Shown in pieces: positions 13,401-26,758 of a stretch of 64,000 bases of DNA. The translations under genes and the position numbers were made by a program. This DNA is from Chamaea fasciata (Eukaryota; Chordata; Aves; Passeriformes; Sylviidae): NCBI GenBank assembly GCA_029207755.1, contig JARCOQ010000008.1:32090521-32154520 (forward strand), given 5' to 3'. Below the pieces are notes generated by a model. It worked only from the letters and a program-made list of their open reading frames with translations. It made no database searches and was not told the origin of the DNA. How positions within the stretch are numbered: position 1 is the first letter of the stretch; every line of letters starts with the position of its first letter.

Positions 13401-16176
13401 ATCTATATTAAAAAACTTGTTTTCAAGAAATATTATTACCCATTCCATATGAATGTCTAGTAATATATAAATGTGAAACTATTATAAATGTGCAAGTCTG
13501 ATTTTAAAGAAAAATATTCTTAATATTGCAATCTATTCAAGTTATTGAAGTTTAACTTAAACTTTGCTAGAGGACAGCCAGTTCCAACTGTTAATTATTT
13601 CTAAAATACCATGGGAAAAAAAAATTATCGATGTCTATTTTTTCACTCATGTTTACTTTGGGATGAAAAATTTTGCTTGAGGTTTTCAAGCCATGCAGAC
13701 TGCACAGATTATACTGAATTACAACACTCATGCTTTATTAAAACTCTCAAGTATATATACTAATGAATGTCATCTCATATAAAATTTATATATTTCTGCC
13801 CACGCGTTGCATAAAATTGTGATAAAATGCCAAATATATAAACGAATGATAGCTAAAGTTTTATGAACTACAAACACAAGGTCAGTATTGCTTCACTTCT
13901 GCAAGATAAATTTGACATCTGGACAGCACAGTGAATCACAACCAGAACTGCAATGGCCAGGGAATATAAACTGCCTATTAAAAAAAATAAACCAAAAATA
14001 GAGCGAATCACTCTTGCATGGACATCTCAAAACACTGTACCACCAGAAGCAAATGCTTCTTTCAGCTACTGCTGAAACTTCCATCCTCCAAAGAAGCATG
14101 AAATCCTTCTCTGAGCCAAGGCCTTTCAATAGGATTTTCCATCCCATTTGGGTACAGACTTTTTACATGACCTAGTAATATGAATAAGCAAGAATTCACC
14201 CAGTGGTGGTCCATTTCTGTCACTTTTCTTTTTTTCAGCAGGCACCTGTGCGCTGCAGTATAAGATGACATGCCTTCCAGTGGCAGTGTAAAATGTTTCT
14301 GTCATCCATGGCATATACCAAAACTGACAGAAAAACAGATTCAGAAAAAAATTTACTTTAAAAGAAAATTGATTAAATTCCACTAAGTATATTTAATTAT
14401 TTGTTTGACTTTTTTGGGTGAGCATGTCTGCATTTAGGTCTTTGTATTTCATCATGCAACAAGAATAACAGAGAAAGCCACTCATTATTGTTTTTAATAT
14501 AATTGCTTAATTGAGGCTACCTCCTACAACATAACTCTTATAAAAGCTCAGATCAGGTCCTCAACTTTCCTAAATGGTAGAAAGTTCAAAGCTAGAGCTG
14601 GATGATTGAATGGGTCCCAGTTTGGTGGCATTTGAGCAGAGTTAGGAAATGGTGCATTGTGCTTTCATTTTGTTTTGTTTTTTTTTAAAAAAAGAATATT
14701 TTCACTTTACCTTTGCTACTATCAAGTTTCATTGTCATTTTGATTGAGTGTTATTTACACCACTACATGTGCACATAACCAGTGTGGCTCCAGGGCTTCC
14801 TCCTTGGTGCTCTATTTTTAAATACCTGCAGAAGCTCAGACCCTGTGCTAAATTATGTCCAGTGCTGATGTTGCCACAGACATGACAGGCAGATTTAATT
14901 TACTCAAATACGGAGCTAGATCAAATTTTCGCGTGAACTTAATATCCAATTCAAGGAAAAAATAGCAAAGGAGGAATTCCCATTAATATATTTTCAAAAA
15001 TTCTGCTGGACAGTTTTTCTTGAATATGTTGGCTGCTTTTATTTCTACAGTTAAGAAAATGGTATCTCAGAGAATTAGCATTACTTTTATAAGAACTTAT
15101 GGCTGCACTTTCTTTTTATCTGAGTTACTAGCTGATTATATTCACCACTATAAAAAGCAAGATTGGGGATCTTAATGCCATGTTTTTCTAACTTTAGAAC
15201 CAGATAATGAATGCATATGTTACTTAGGAAGACTTAATAAAAATCTATTAATAGACTTCAGTAACATATTCTCCAGAAAATGCTCTGATGGCCTGCTCTG
15301 CATTATCCTTAAGTTTTACTTTGATTATCACTTTGTTGAACACTGTATTATCATGGGTCCAATTCAGCGATCAGTGGAGTACAAATTTTCAAAATTTACA
15401 CATTCACATCAATTTAATCAACAACTCAGACCAGTTTAACAGTAATTTATCACTTTTTAAACAGAGAGCCTTCTGTTTAATGTTTTATTTTGAAGAGCAA
15501 TCTGCAGATTTTTCCCATGAAGGAGCACTGCAGAAGTGATGACCAATACAAAAATGCATTAGGAGGGTGATTCCTTTTCTTCTCTGTTCAGCTTTCACTA
15601 TTATAAGGAAATGTTGATTTATTGAAAGGTAAGAAAAAAAAAATTACTAAAAATGTTTAGGATCTCAAATGCAAGAGGGAAAAACTTCCCGATTTTGGTC
15701 CATCCCCAGTTTGCAGTCCCAGGTTGCTACACAACCTTCCCCAGGCCCACTGAACACAAACACCCTCAGAAAAGGATAAATGGGATCTGGAATTAAGTGG
15801 ATATTGCCAAGAACTATGATGAAAGATCACATAAGCACTCCAGAAATACTTCCAATGTCATTAATTGTCCAAAACTCACAATTAACAGAGATGTAACCAC
15901 TACAAACTGCAAGGAGCTTTAAAATTACTGAAACCTTTTCTATCTTCCTTGTGGGGAATATAATCAAATAAAATAGGTTGTAATTACATAGGACTCATAT
16001 TCAATTTAATTCGATTATTTGAAACGTGTGCACACTTCAGGACAGCCTCATTAGGATGGCTCAGCAGTTTGTTTTCAAACGGGACTGGTAAGTCAACACT
16101 TATGATGAGCCACCACAAAGGCTGCCCATCCACTCTAATGGTTCAGAATAAGCAGTTATTACAGCCAATTCAAAAC

Positions 16177-16209
16177 ACTGCAGAACAGTGAATAAAACTG
16201 TTCTGCAGT
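16177..16209. repeat. 13-bp perfect hairpin with an AATAAA loop
   Basis: ACTGCAGAACAGT (16177-16189) and its exact reverse complement ACTGTTCTGCAGT (16197-16209) flank the 7-base loop GAATAAA. The stem does not extend outward, so a microRNA precursor is unlikely. On the plus strand the loop shows the poly(A) signal hexamer. Confidence 0.92.
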
Positions 16210-19200
16210 TGTATGTCAGGAATATCTGATGTTCCAAGCAAGAGAAAGACACTGCTGGAAATGTTTGTTTCCTTTCCTGCCTCGTACTTGTCATTCAGAA
16301 TAGCACATTACCTTGTGGGGATGCTATCCCCACTGTTTTCCTCAAAGAAAATGAACTTTATGTTTTCTGGATTGCTACAAGAAGCAGAGGACTGCAATAA
16401 AGAAGAAAAAGCTGTTTTGACCTCAACATCAACAGGTTGACTTTGGTATACTGCCTATCTGCAATACATTAAACAGCAATGTCTTTCTATTTTGCCCTAA
16501 GCAAGAGTACAATCAAATGTCGTACATGACAAAATTCTTCATGCATGTTTGTTGTATTTTTCCTCTTCTCTCCTTCCACATCTTCCTCTCCCCATCTTAA
16601 ACACTCTGTTTCTTTCTTTTGGTAATTCTTGTAACACAGGAACAAACTGCTACAGAATAAACAGCAAGTGTTTGTAACACATTAATGTGATTAAGGGAAA
16701 ATTTTCAGCACTTAAATAGATTTTTTTCTTTTAATCTTGGTACCTGAAGAGGCAAAATAAGCATCTTTTTCCCCTACTAGGGATATTTTTGTAACATCAC
16801 AACTATTACCATATTAAATCTGCTGGTTTGATGACAACAATTGTAATAAGACCTGAGGCATGAACAGAAGCCCATTGTCCAAAAGCACGTCTGTGAAGTC
16901 AGACACAGCTAAATCCTGGGGCTCAGTGGCAGGTCAGTACAGAGCTCTTCCCAGCCCAAGGAAACAATTGAAAAAGAAATCAGCAATATCTGGAAGCCTT
17001 GTTTTTAATCCTTATTTAACACATAGTGTTAGTAACTGCAACTTTTTAATGGGATCCCTCTCTCAGAAGCATCACCAACAGCACTGCCCATGTGTTGTGC
17101 TTCCCTAAATTAGTCACAACAGACACTTCCCAAAAAAATTATTCATCTATTCATTTATTTACTAAAAGGAAATTTCACTCTAAAAAACAAAAAAGAAAAA
17201 CAGTTATATTATTTTCACACTAATATTCCCATAGCAGTAAGACAAAACTAATCCAGAATACTTCACTCTTATTAGTTGGTCACCAGCTCCTCCAAATCAC
17301 CAACATCCATGAGCTGTATAACCCAGCTCCTAGATCTCAACTTGGCCAGCTCTTGTCTGGAAGTTCTTGGCTCATTTTCCCATCCTCAGTTTTCACTTAT
17401 TAGTTGAGTCATTGGCTGGGAGCCATTACTGAAGTTCTATTTTTGCCATTTCCTGCAAAAGTGTCAGGGAGGCATTTAGATTCCACAAGAGTGGCTGCCC
17501 TGCATGGGAAAGACACAGAGCAGGTGAGGAAACTGTGGGGGTCTGACTGAGCTCAGTGGGACACAGCCACACTGAGGCTGATGTTTTGAGTGATGAAACC
17601 TTACTACCAAGGCAAGGATCTTGCAGCAGCAATAACTTCTATTTAAAAGAAGAGGAAAGTGATCTGAGTTCATGTCTTTCTACTTACAAGAATCAAAAAG
17701 AAAGTATTTTAGAAAGGCAACATAGCTACAGCAATTTCTACACTGCTTATGGGCAGAAATTCAGATATTGCATCTTCTCCAATGACATGGGGAGTTATGA
17801 GGAACAGCAACAGACCACAAGTTCAAAAACTGTTCCCAAATCTGCATCATTGCTACACATGAAAATGTTGTAATACTTTTAGAAAGCAACACACTGTAAA
17901 GCAGAAACACAACAGCTATAATTTTGTTTTATGGCTAAGTCTACCCAAGTAATGTTTTTGTGAAGCTCTAACATTACCCTCTGTAACAAACCGTGAGAAA
18001 GTAAGATACTAACCAAGTACTTGTCCCAAGAATACTGTCACATATATAGTTAATAAAGTTCAGTGGTTGAGCAGGAATACCGATCTCCTCACTGCACCCA
18101 TCATCTCTCGTTACTATTCATGTCATTACTTAGCTGTAGGTCACTCAAATTCATTTTCCCAGGGTAATATTATAACCTTGCAGGTTTTCGAAGCAGACAT
18201 AATAAAACAAAAAGGTTAATTGTGCATTCTGTCAGGACCATGTGGCATCAGGCCATGACCATCAATTGCCTGGTAAATCTTATCTCAGTTTTCTTTGCTA
18301 TTTAAACTCTCCCTGGCTGAATGATAATTTTTTCATTGTCTAAGCTGTCTAAAGGGTACGTTTCAAAATAAAGTTTCAAGTTCTTTTGCTCATACCTTGG
18401 TTTAACATTCTAAAAGCCCTAATTTTGGTAATGCTTTGTATACCCTTACAGATTAATAATTTCCTAATAATACAATGCTAACTGCTTTTGTAGTTTAAAT
18501 GCATTATGAGACTAGTCTCCCTTAGTACATGGCCACAATTGAATGCATTAATCATCTGAATAAGCTATAATAATAAGAACTTAGAAAATGGTATTCCTTG
18601 CTATCAGCAGTCATGACAGAATGAGGCTTGTACACAATATACAGAAGGCTGGAACGCTGTAACAATTTTTTTTTTTTTACACTTTTGGCCAAATTCAACT
18701 AATAGAGGAAAAAATCCAGCCATGCCAAGAACAATCTAGAACTTCATCAGTAAGATCACTGTGAGTTGGACTGATAAGAAAGCTTTTGCGTCTGAGACAA
18801 AGCTGAGTCTGATTTTAGAAGGGAGGAGAGCAGCACTAGAGTCATCAAAGAGCAACTGACGTGGTGGGTGCACTTTGAATACAACTGTCACCTCTGCCAA
18901 GGACTCAAAGTGTCTTAAATCATGGTCACAACAACCATATAACGTGGGGAGAGAAAGGTGATGGTGACCTTTTGTGCTGCAGCTCTGTATCTGGAACTCA
19001 TATTGAACTACAGGCCATGGCCACTGTGAGGAACGACAAGAGGGGTCTCCAGTTCCAGGGGAGACATGGGGCAATTTTTTTTCCAGTGACTGCAGTTACA
19101 CAGACCCATGCAAAAAGAACTAATTCTACAAGGACACCAGCTTTAGGGGAAAGAGAAAATTCCCAAGAGCAGGCCATTCATGTGCCAACTGGGGGACACC

Positions 19201-21588
19201 CTCCTGAAGGACAGAAGAGCAGCCAGACACCCTCACCCTCAGCCTTGAGTAGATACTGTGTCCTCCAGTTCTGAGTCAGGCGCTGCTTTCTTTGAGTGGT
19301 CAAAACAGAGGATCCTCTACGCCATCATTTCTTCTTCCAAATAGTAAAAGACAAATTCTGAGCAGTTCACTAGTTTACACACATGAGCTCTATGAAGTCT
19401 GACCCTTAGCTCTGGATGCTTTCTCACTCAGCATGAAGACCTTTTTAATCACCCTTCAAAAGCACCTTTCTCCTAAGTGGGAACTTGTGCACCTAAATTT
19501 GGGGGGTTTGTTCCCGCTCCAGGTATATTTTTATTTCACTTGAAATTCCTTTATTTTTAAAAACAAATTCCAACTATACAACAGACCTACGAAGTCCAGA
19601 GAAAGTGAAACTAATTCATGCCTGTGTTCCTTAAAGACAGCAAACACTTTCTTACTCCATTTAATATGATACTGTGCATGCTGGAGCAGCCACGCAAAGA
19701 TATTAATATCATCACGCTGTTCCAGTAATTAATAGCAACTCCCCTCACAGCTCTGATAAGCTGGGAAACACATTTCATTTCTTTTCCTTTCCTGCTCATG
19801 AAATACTAATGGAAGAGGAAGAGGTACAGGACCCTTGCAGTGACCTTGCGTTAGGACTGCAGCTCCTTCAGACTGACCAGAGACAGCACAGAGCCATTAC
19901 CAGTCTCCAACAGTAAATGGGAGGGCACACCCACTAAAAATTTAGAGAGCATGCAGCTCAATGAGGCATTTCAGTTCTACCACAACACATTATTAATGCC
20001 AATTATGGCATGAAAGATGCTAATGTGAGGTTCTGCAGAGAGCAGGCAAAAAACACCGATCAGTTCTGGAGATAAGGTTTGTCTTAGTTACCAGTTTCCA
20101 CGCCCAAGCACACAATGATCTGTTGAAATTTTGCAGCATGTTTCTTTCCCTGTCACTTTCTGAGTTCCTAGAGCTGTTAAAATGGAAAACTAGGCACAAC
20201 CTTCTCTCTGCAGAAGAAGAAATAGCTAATAAATAAAGACTCAACCCTACAACTGTAGACATATTTTCATATGTAATTTGTGGAACATTTCCTCTCGTGC
20301 TCTTACCCTTGTATGGAAGAATGACACACACACACCTGCACGTGGAGCTTGGAGAGGGGTGTGGAACAGGCAAGATGGTCGTGACAAGACACTGCTGGCT
20401 GGAGAGGTACTAATGCAGTTTCATAAAGCACAAAGGGAGGGTGTGTGGAGAGCAATGTTTATCTACGACAGCAAAAGGCATAAACCTCCCTTTAGAGGCT
20501 GGCAGAGTTTGTGGAAAGAAATACACTTGTACTAGATCTACACGTCCCCAGAAGCTAGGACATGAAATTTTGAGGTATCTTAAGAAAATTTCACTAGCCC
20601 AATACACATGAAAATCACATAATAAAGAAATAAAGCTCAGTAGTACACGTTGAGTAGCAAAACCAAGTTAATAAAGTAGAATTTTCTTTTATGTTTCCAG
20701 TGGTCCATTACTAAACAGCATCATATGGAATGATGAGCTTGAGATTAAAGTTCTCCCAGGAGTGTATTTTTATGCTTTGTTCAGTTTGTTTGTTTATTTT
20801 TCAGAACGTAGATGCTGATCATCAGCATGCAAATTAAAGGATGAATGAAAAAAAAAAAAAGGGATTTTAAAAGGAAAAGCTAAATAAAAATGTAAGAAAC
20901 CAATTAGGATATTACCAAAGAACATGCTGAGTAAAAACACATTTGACTGCCACATGTTCTCTTGCTGTTTGCTTGTGATTTCTGCTGTATGGGAGCCATC
21001 ACTAGCAAATTAATCACATCAGACTTCTAAGAAGATAAAATGTCCTTTTCCAATAAAAGCAAAGAGAAATTCTCATTAAAAAGCAAAACAAGACACTAGG
21101 GTTTGACTTTTTCACTATATAACTATATTGCCATCCCATGGAACAGACCCAGTGGCAGAGGCATTGGACCTGAACCACACTGAGCAAATCCAGGTTACCT
21201 GAAGAGATCTTATTTCAGCACTTTGGTATCATAAGGAACATGAGATCAAAAAGCTGCCAAAAATCTTTCAAATAGCCAGTATAATTTGAGTAATTCTTGT
21301 AATTTCAAATATAACAGCATTTATGTTACAAGTGTCACCAGCCAAGGAGAAGAACTTGCACAAGACAAATACGAAGCTCTGCTGAAATCAGTGGGAGGTT
21401 TTTTCCCAACAGAAAAAAAAATGAAGACTATCAGATATTTAGTACTGATGTCAGGGTCATGTGCAAAATCACAAGAAGTATTTGAGATATGATTTTTTTT
21501 GTACAGGGCAAAGCTTTTGCTTAAGAACTCCCCACAAAGTGACAGCGGGCAGCAAATTAAATGCTAACCATGTATTAACATAACTTAC

Positions 21589-21677
21589 TCCAACATCAGC
21601 TGCCACATTCATCCTCAGCTGGAAGACATCTACTTTCCTCACTTGCAACTTCCTCTCTTCAGCCATAGCCACAGGGA
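21589..21677 (-). other. Exon-like open segment with a consensus splice donor
   Basis: On the minus strand an open segment of 29 codons runs from PVAMAEERKLQVRKVDV to NVAADVG and ends at GGA|gtaagt, a perfect +1 to +6 donor. The candidate acceptor gtaacag has little pyrimidine tract. The frame does not fit a splice from the NCKAP5 exon: that join would reach a stop after about five codons. No known protein is recognised. Chance or a non-coding exon are both possible. Confidence 0.2.
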
Positions 21678-23902
21678 CTGTTACAATCTATATTCCCATT
21701 TGTCTTTCAGCACAATGACAGGATTCTGAAGTATTATGAAAGGTTGGTTTATGTGCATGTTAATGTATGCCTATGAATTATGTAAGTGCAAAGAGAGCCA
21801 AAAAATATATCACAGAATATCTACCTACCTCTATTCACATTCTATCTAACAGTGTGGCTTCACGGGAGAAAGGTGACAGACACAATTCACACGTTTTAGG
21901 TTTTGACTACTCTTAGGTAGCTTCACATCTTTTTGCTTCTATGTGTCTGTTGGCAAAAGAGGTCTGTCCTCCACTACAAGGGGATTTTCAATTGAGATTA
22001 ATTACTTTTCAGATCCACAAGAGCAAAACCTCAAGAAAAAAGCTCCTTGTGCAATGTGGGATAGCAGAATTTGCTCTTTACAGTTAAGAATCCTGGTTTA
22101 TTTTTCTCCACTGGTGCTGTGACTCTATCATTCATTTCCTTCATCAACAAATACCTTCCCTGTGTGTTTTTTCTTGGAAACTAATAATGAAGCAAATTCC
22201 ACGGTTTCAGTATCACATGCAGGCATGTATCTGTCTTTGGAAGAGTTGATAATCCACTACAAAATCGGAGTTTGTCATGATTCTGCCCATCTATACTTCA
22301 CTAATCCTAAACTTCACAGTTTAGAATCACAGGTAGAATATTTAACTGCAGAACTGCAACAAAGGCTTCTTCTTGCCTTTCTCTACACTGGTAGGAAATT
22401 TGACGACAAACTTTATAGCAGTTACATAAAATAATTTTATTTTTTTCACTTATCAGAAGAAGCTGGGAATTATATGCCCAAACGGTATTGTCACACTTTT
22501 ATTTTTTTCTTGTGTGCATATTTCAGCAATTACAAGTTACAGGTGCCATATACCCAGGCATTGAAAAAAAATGTGATATTTGGCATTTGCTTTTGGTTTG
22601 TGGGTTTTACCCTTCCAATAAAAATAGTTCTCCAAAGACGTCTCTACTAGCTATGCCTTTTAGAGTCATAGAAGCAGACTTCCTGAATAACTGGGAAAGA
22701 TTTTCTATGACTAACTGGATAAATTTGGATTTCCCCTATTTAGTCTCCTCCTTTTTGGAGCCGAAAACCATCAGTTGTGTTTTGACAGAGGCTTATGGTC
22801 AATGAAGAATCTCCTGAGCACAGTGCTGCAGTATGCGATGCTTAAACACCAGATTCCATACATGGTAACCTCCCTGCAAAGGCAAAAGACATTGACTATA
22901 TTTTAAGCATGTGAAAATTCATCACTGAGAGAATTAGGTTTAGAAATGAGTGATTTTTAAGCAGGCTTAAGTAATAATTGAGATGACAGACTGCAGGAAA
23001 CTGAAATGCAAATTTAAAACACCAAAACGCAGAAAATTCATAAAATAGCCTTAGAATGGTGGTATCAAAAACTGTCCTATTTATATGCCCTTGAGTTGTA
23101 AATACAGATAAGTTCTTTTAAGACTGACATGTAAAAGCTTAACACATGAGAGCTCAAACTGAAGAAAACAAGCCTACGTAGTGATTCCTGTCAGAAACCA
23201 TTAACTTCACTTGCCAGAAAAAGCCTCTGTTGTTGCTGAAACAATCCCCAGGAATACAGTTCACCAGATATATAGAAGGCTGCACACTTAGCACAGAATT
23301 TCTCTGTTAGGACTTTCAGCAGTGCTGAGACACACAGAAACGCCTATAGATAAACTTTCTCATTTTACTGCTGGATAACACAAAGTGGGTGGGACATACC
23401 CATGTAAGCAGCACTGGCAGAGCTGCTCCGTGACCAAAATTGCCTTTAGTATTAAATTAACTGCGTAAGTTGAACTGGAAGGGACTGATGGAGAAGAATA
23501 TAATTCCTGGAATTAAATGTCTTATTATGAATTTGTACATCAAAACCTGCCTAATAAAAGGAAGGAAACTTCAGCCTCTAGTCTAAACAGACTTCTCACC
23601 ATCTCACAGTGTAAGACAAATAAAAGATGTAAATTATTTTCAACACCCCTAGATATTCTATATATTTGGTATGGTTTGGGGTTTCTTTTTAATTTTTTAT
23701 CAATAGAATCATCTCAGAAAGGTGCTTAACAAGACAAAGAAAGGAAATACCCCAAACTTCTGGATCAATCTTTTCTCCCAGAATACTGACCGTAGACTGA
23801 AAGGAGCATAAAGAGACAAGTGTTCACAAAAATGTGTGGAAAACATTCCTGGTGTCATCACCAGGAAAATACATACACCTACAGAGAGATAGAACAGATA
23901 GA

Positions 23903-23948
<46 letters not shown>

Positions 23949-23957
23949 GGATGGATG
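23903..23957. repeat. (ATAG)n microsatellite running into ATGG repeats
   Basis: A pure tetranucleotide run of 46 bp (11.5 ATAG units) covers 23903-23948. It is followed by an ATGGATGGATG tail to 23957 and preceded by imperfect copies (agatagaacagata). It is likely to vary in length between individuals. Confidence 0.97.
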
Positions 23958-26719
23958 TCTTCAGCTGGCTGATGTAACCACAAAGAAATTCTGTAGTTCA
24001 CGGCTCATTGCAATCAAACTGATCTATACAAAACAAGCAGTCTACAAAACATAAGATTGGCCTAAAAATTAATTACACCCAGCAGGAAGAATTTGATTCA
24101 TCCAGATTAGTTGCTAAAATGCCCTCAGGGGGTAGATATAATCTTTCCTTAGAAATGAATTAAAGATACGATTCCAAGCGTCATGCTTTGAACATATAAT
24201 CAATACACCCATTACTAAAATTTCCACTGTGAACTTCCTTAAAATGATATCAGCCAGTGTAATTTTGAAATCTGAAAGAAGAGCTGACAAGAGGAAAGCC
24301 TGTGGTTATACACGACAAAGGCACTCAGTTAACCTCAGTGGATGTAACTAACTCCATGGAAGCACACACACATTTTCCAGCCCCTTTTTGGGAATTACCT
24401 GCCATGGGAGCACACTGAATCACCAACAGACACAGCAAGGTGTATCGCCTGCAAATGAGAACACTTTTATTTCATGGACACGTTCTACAATAAAAGATGC
24501 CCACAAGGAGTCTTCAAATGTTTAAGCCACTGCTTTTACAACATCAACACACAAAAAATTTGATTAACAAATTGACAACACGCAAACCTCCGCTTTAAGA
24601 TCATATTTTTTTTTGAAGCTCAGATATTGTCTTTTTTCATGAGGCATCCATCCAAAAGGTGCTAGAGAAGCCAATTAGGTGAAATTATAATGATGACTTC
24701 ATATCAGACCCTGATTATAGTTTCAATTAGTATTGCAATTCAGGAGTTACGATATATAAGGGCTAGAAATTTAAGCTGCTTGAAAAATACGAAAGTTACA
24801 AACCAACGCATTTTCTGTTTCTTAAAGAGACAGCACTGCACTGTATCGAGAACTTTTCATTTTCTAGCAATCCCTCCACACATTTTAAAAACCTGTGCAC
24901 TGTCTCATCCTGTACACCAAGGGTCCTTCTTGGTATCAAATCCTAAAAACTCAGGAACTTAACTGCACAAAAAGAATTCTGCAATTCTGTTCTACTCCTG
25001 TGATGACTAAACTGAGAAACTTAGACAGTGGAAACTAGAAATTAAAAAAGAAAGAAGACAAAAGATGCCTAATACTGGGTTTATAAGTAAGGTTTTCCTC
25101 CAGCTGTTTACAGCTTTTTCATCTTTGTTCTAAATGCTAGTCCTCAATAGAGCAATGTGTAATTGAGCAGGAAAAAAAATCTAAAAAATGTAAATATAGC
25201 TATAAGAACAAAAACATCTTAAAATTATTAGTAAGATGGTGAGTGACAACTGTAATTTTGTCTCTAAAGAAGACAAACCTTCTAGACATTCAGTCTGAAA
25301 AGCACACGAGACAGACGTGGTCTGTGTGCAGTCAGTTCTCAGAAGTCATTGCCATGACAGGTTTTGAAATTATGGGAATTTAAAAAATTGAACAAAAATG
25401 GTGAGGAAAGAGAAGACAGAAGATGGCTCAAACTTGGATAATAGTTTTTAAGTCAACACAATAGCATTATCACAACTTGTAAATGAGATTAAGAAAGCTG
25501 TCAGAACACTTTTGCTGCAGTGGAACTAGCCCATGATAAATCTATGAAACCATTAAAATCAAAGTATCTAAATCATGGGTAGATTAAATTTGTGGCTTGC
25601 ATAAATCACACATTGCTACATATCAGAGTTATATGCTTTCCATGGCATGAAAAATTATGAGATTTCACATAAAACATGGGAAGAAGGAACAGTTCTTCTG
25701 ACCAACATTCCAAGTTCTCCAAAAGGGGTCAAAAGACCTCTTAAAATTGACTGCACACAAGTATGAACTCTATCAGCATATAATCAGCTTTATGAATTTT
25801 ACTGTATCATTCATCTTAAATTCTCTCAGACTTTAAACAATCAATAAGAAAAGTTTCTCCAGAAAGATGCAATACCTGCAAACAGCCTCTCTTAGCATGA
25901 AATTAAAGTCAGGCTCCAGTGAATGGGCTCTGCCAGGCACACTCCTCTTGTGCACGTTCCGGGACATTGCCAGTTCTTTTTTCTGACTTGGACAAATGAC
26001 TTCTCACAAAGAGCTACTCAGGAACTGAGCTGCTTTTTTAAAAAGCACTAACGTGGCCCCACACTGAGCAGAGACTCTTCTGCATGAAGCCTTCATTACT
26101 CATACATTTCAAATCTGTTGCATTAGCACACGGGACATCAGAGCCACTCATTCTGTCTGGTGCTGTGTTCCAAAGTCCGCAGAGCTCCTGCTCCCACTTG
26201 CTGCTGGGGAAGTCAGGCTTTTTCTTCACCACATGTTAGCCAGTGTCTGACCTACATCAGGAAGAAGAATGAATCTTACACTAATCCACATCCTAATAGC
26301 CAGACTTTCTTAAACCCCAAACAGGAAAGCCAGGCATGTGACAAGGAGCGTTATTCCTGCCCCCACTATTCATTAATATTCTTGTTCTTCAGCTTCTTTT
26401 TCATATCCTTTTTTTCTCTTTGTAAAAATAAATCAGAGCAAATTAATTACATTTATAATAATCTACTGTGTTCAGAAATTACAAAGATTTGATCTACCAT
26501 TACTCTGTTTATCAGGAAGCAAGGTATCTCTGTTGTAGTATTTAATACAATAAACCTTTTAAATCAGCTTTAACAGAACTCAATCAGAACGTGCTTGCAG
26601 TGAGTAATACTCTGTACTGGACCTGTAAGTTGTTTATTGAAATAGCATCATCTATGCCACACTGAATTTTGAAACCCAAAATTATACAGTGGATTGATTA
26701 TTTTTTTTTTTTTCCAAAG

Positions 26720-26758
26720 GTTCTTAATCCGATTTGGGAGCCTGCAGACTTAGACCAG
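26720..26758 (+). other. Exon-like 39-nt segment with good splice signals
   Basis: On the plus strand, antisense to NCKAP5, 13 T and then ttccaaag form an acceptor-like site. A 39-nt open segment (VLNPIWEPADLDQ) follows and ends at ACCAG|gtaagc, a strong donor. The branch point is not obvious. It may be chance or a small exon of an antisense transcript. Confidence 0.2.

Larger units (their letters stand above)
5061..16176. other. Intron stretch, only simple features
   Basis: Besides the poly-A runs, the 7387 hairpin and the 10-bp duplication at 9876, this block holds only AT-rich sequence. The frame at 8072-8467 (minus, 131 codons) has hydrophobic, poly-Phe composition from A/T runs and is not taken as a gene. 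Confidence 0.6.

Noticed and set aside
23881..23960. CRISPR-like regular repeat
   Set aside because: The unit is a four-base microsatellite without spacers.
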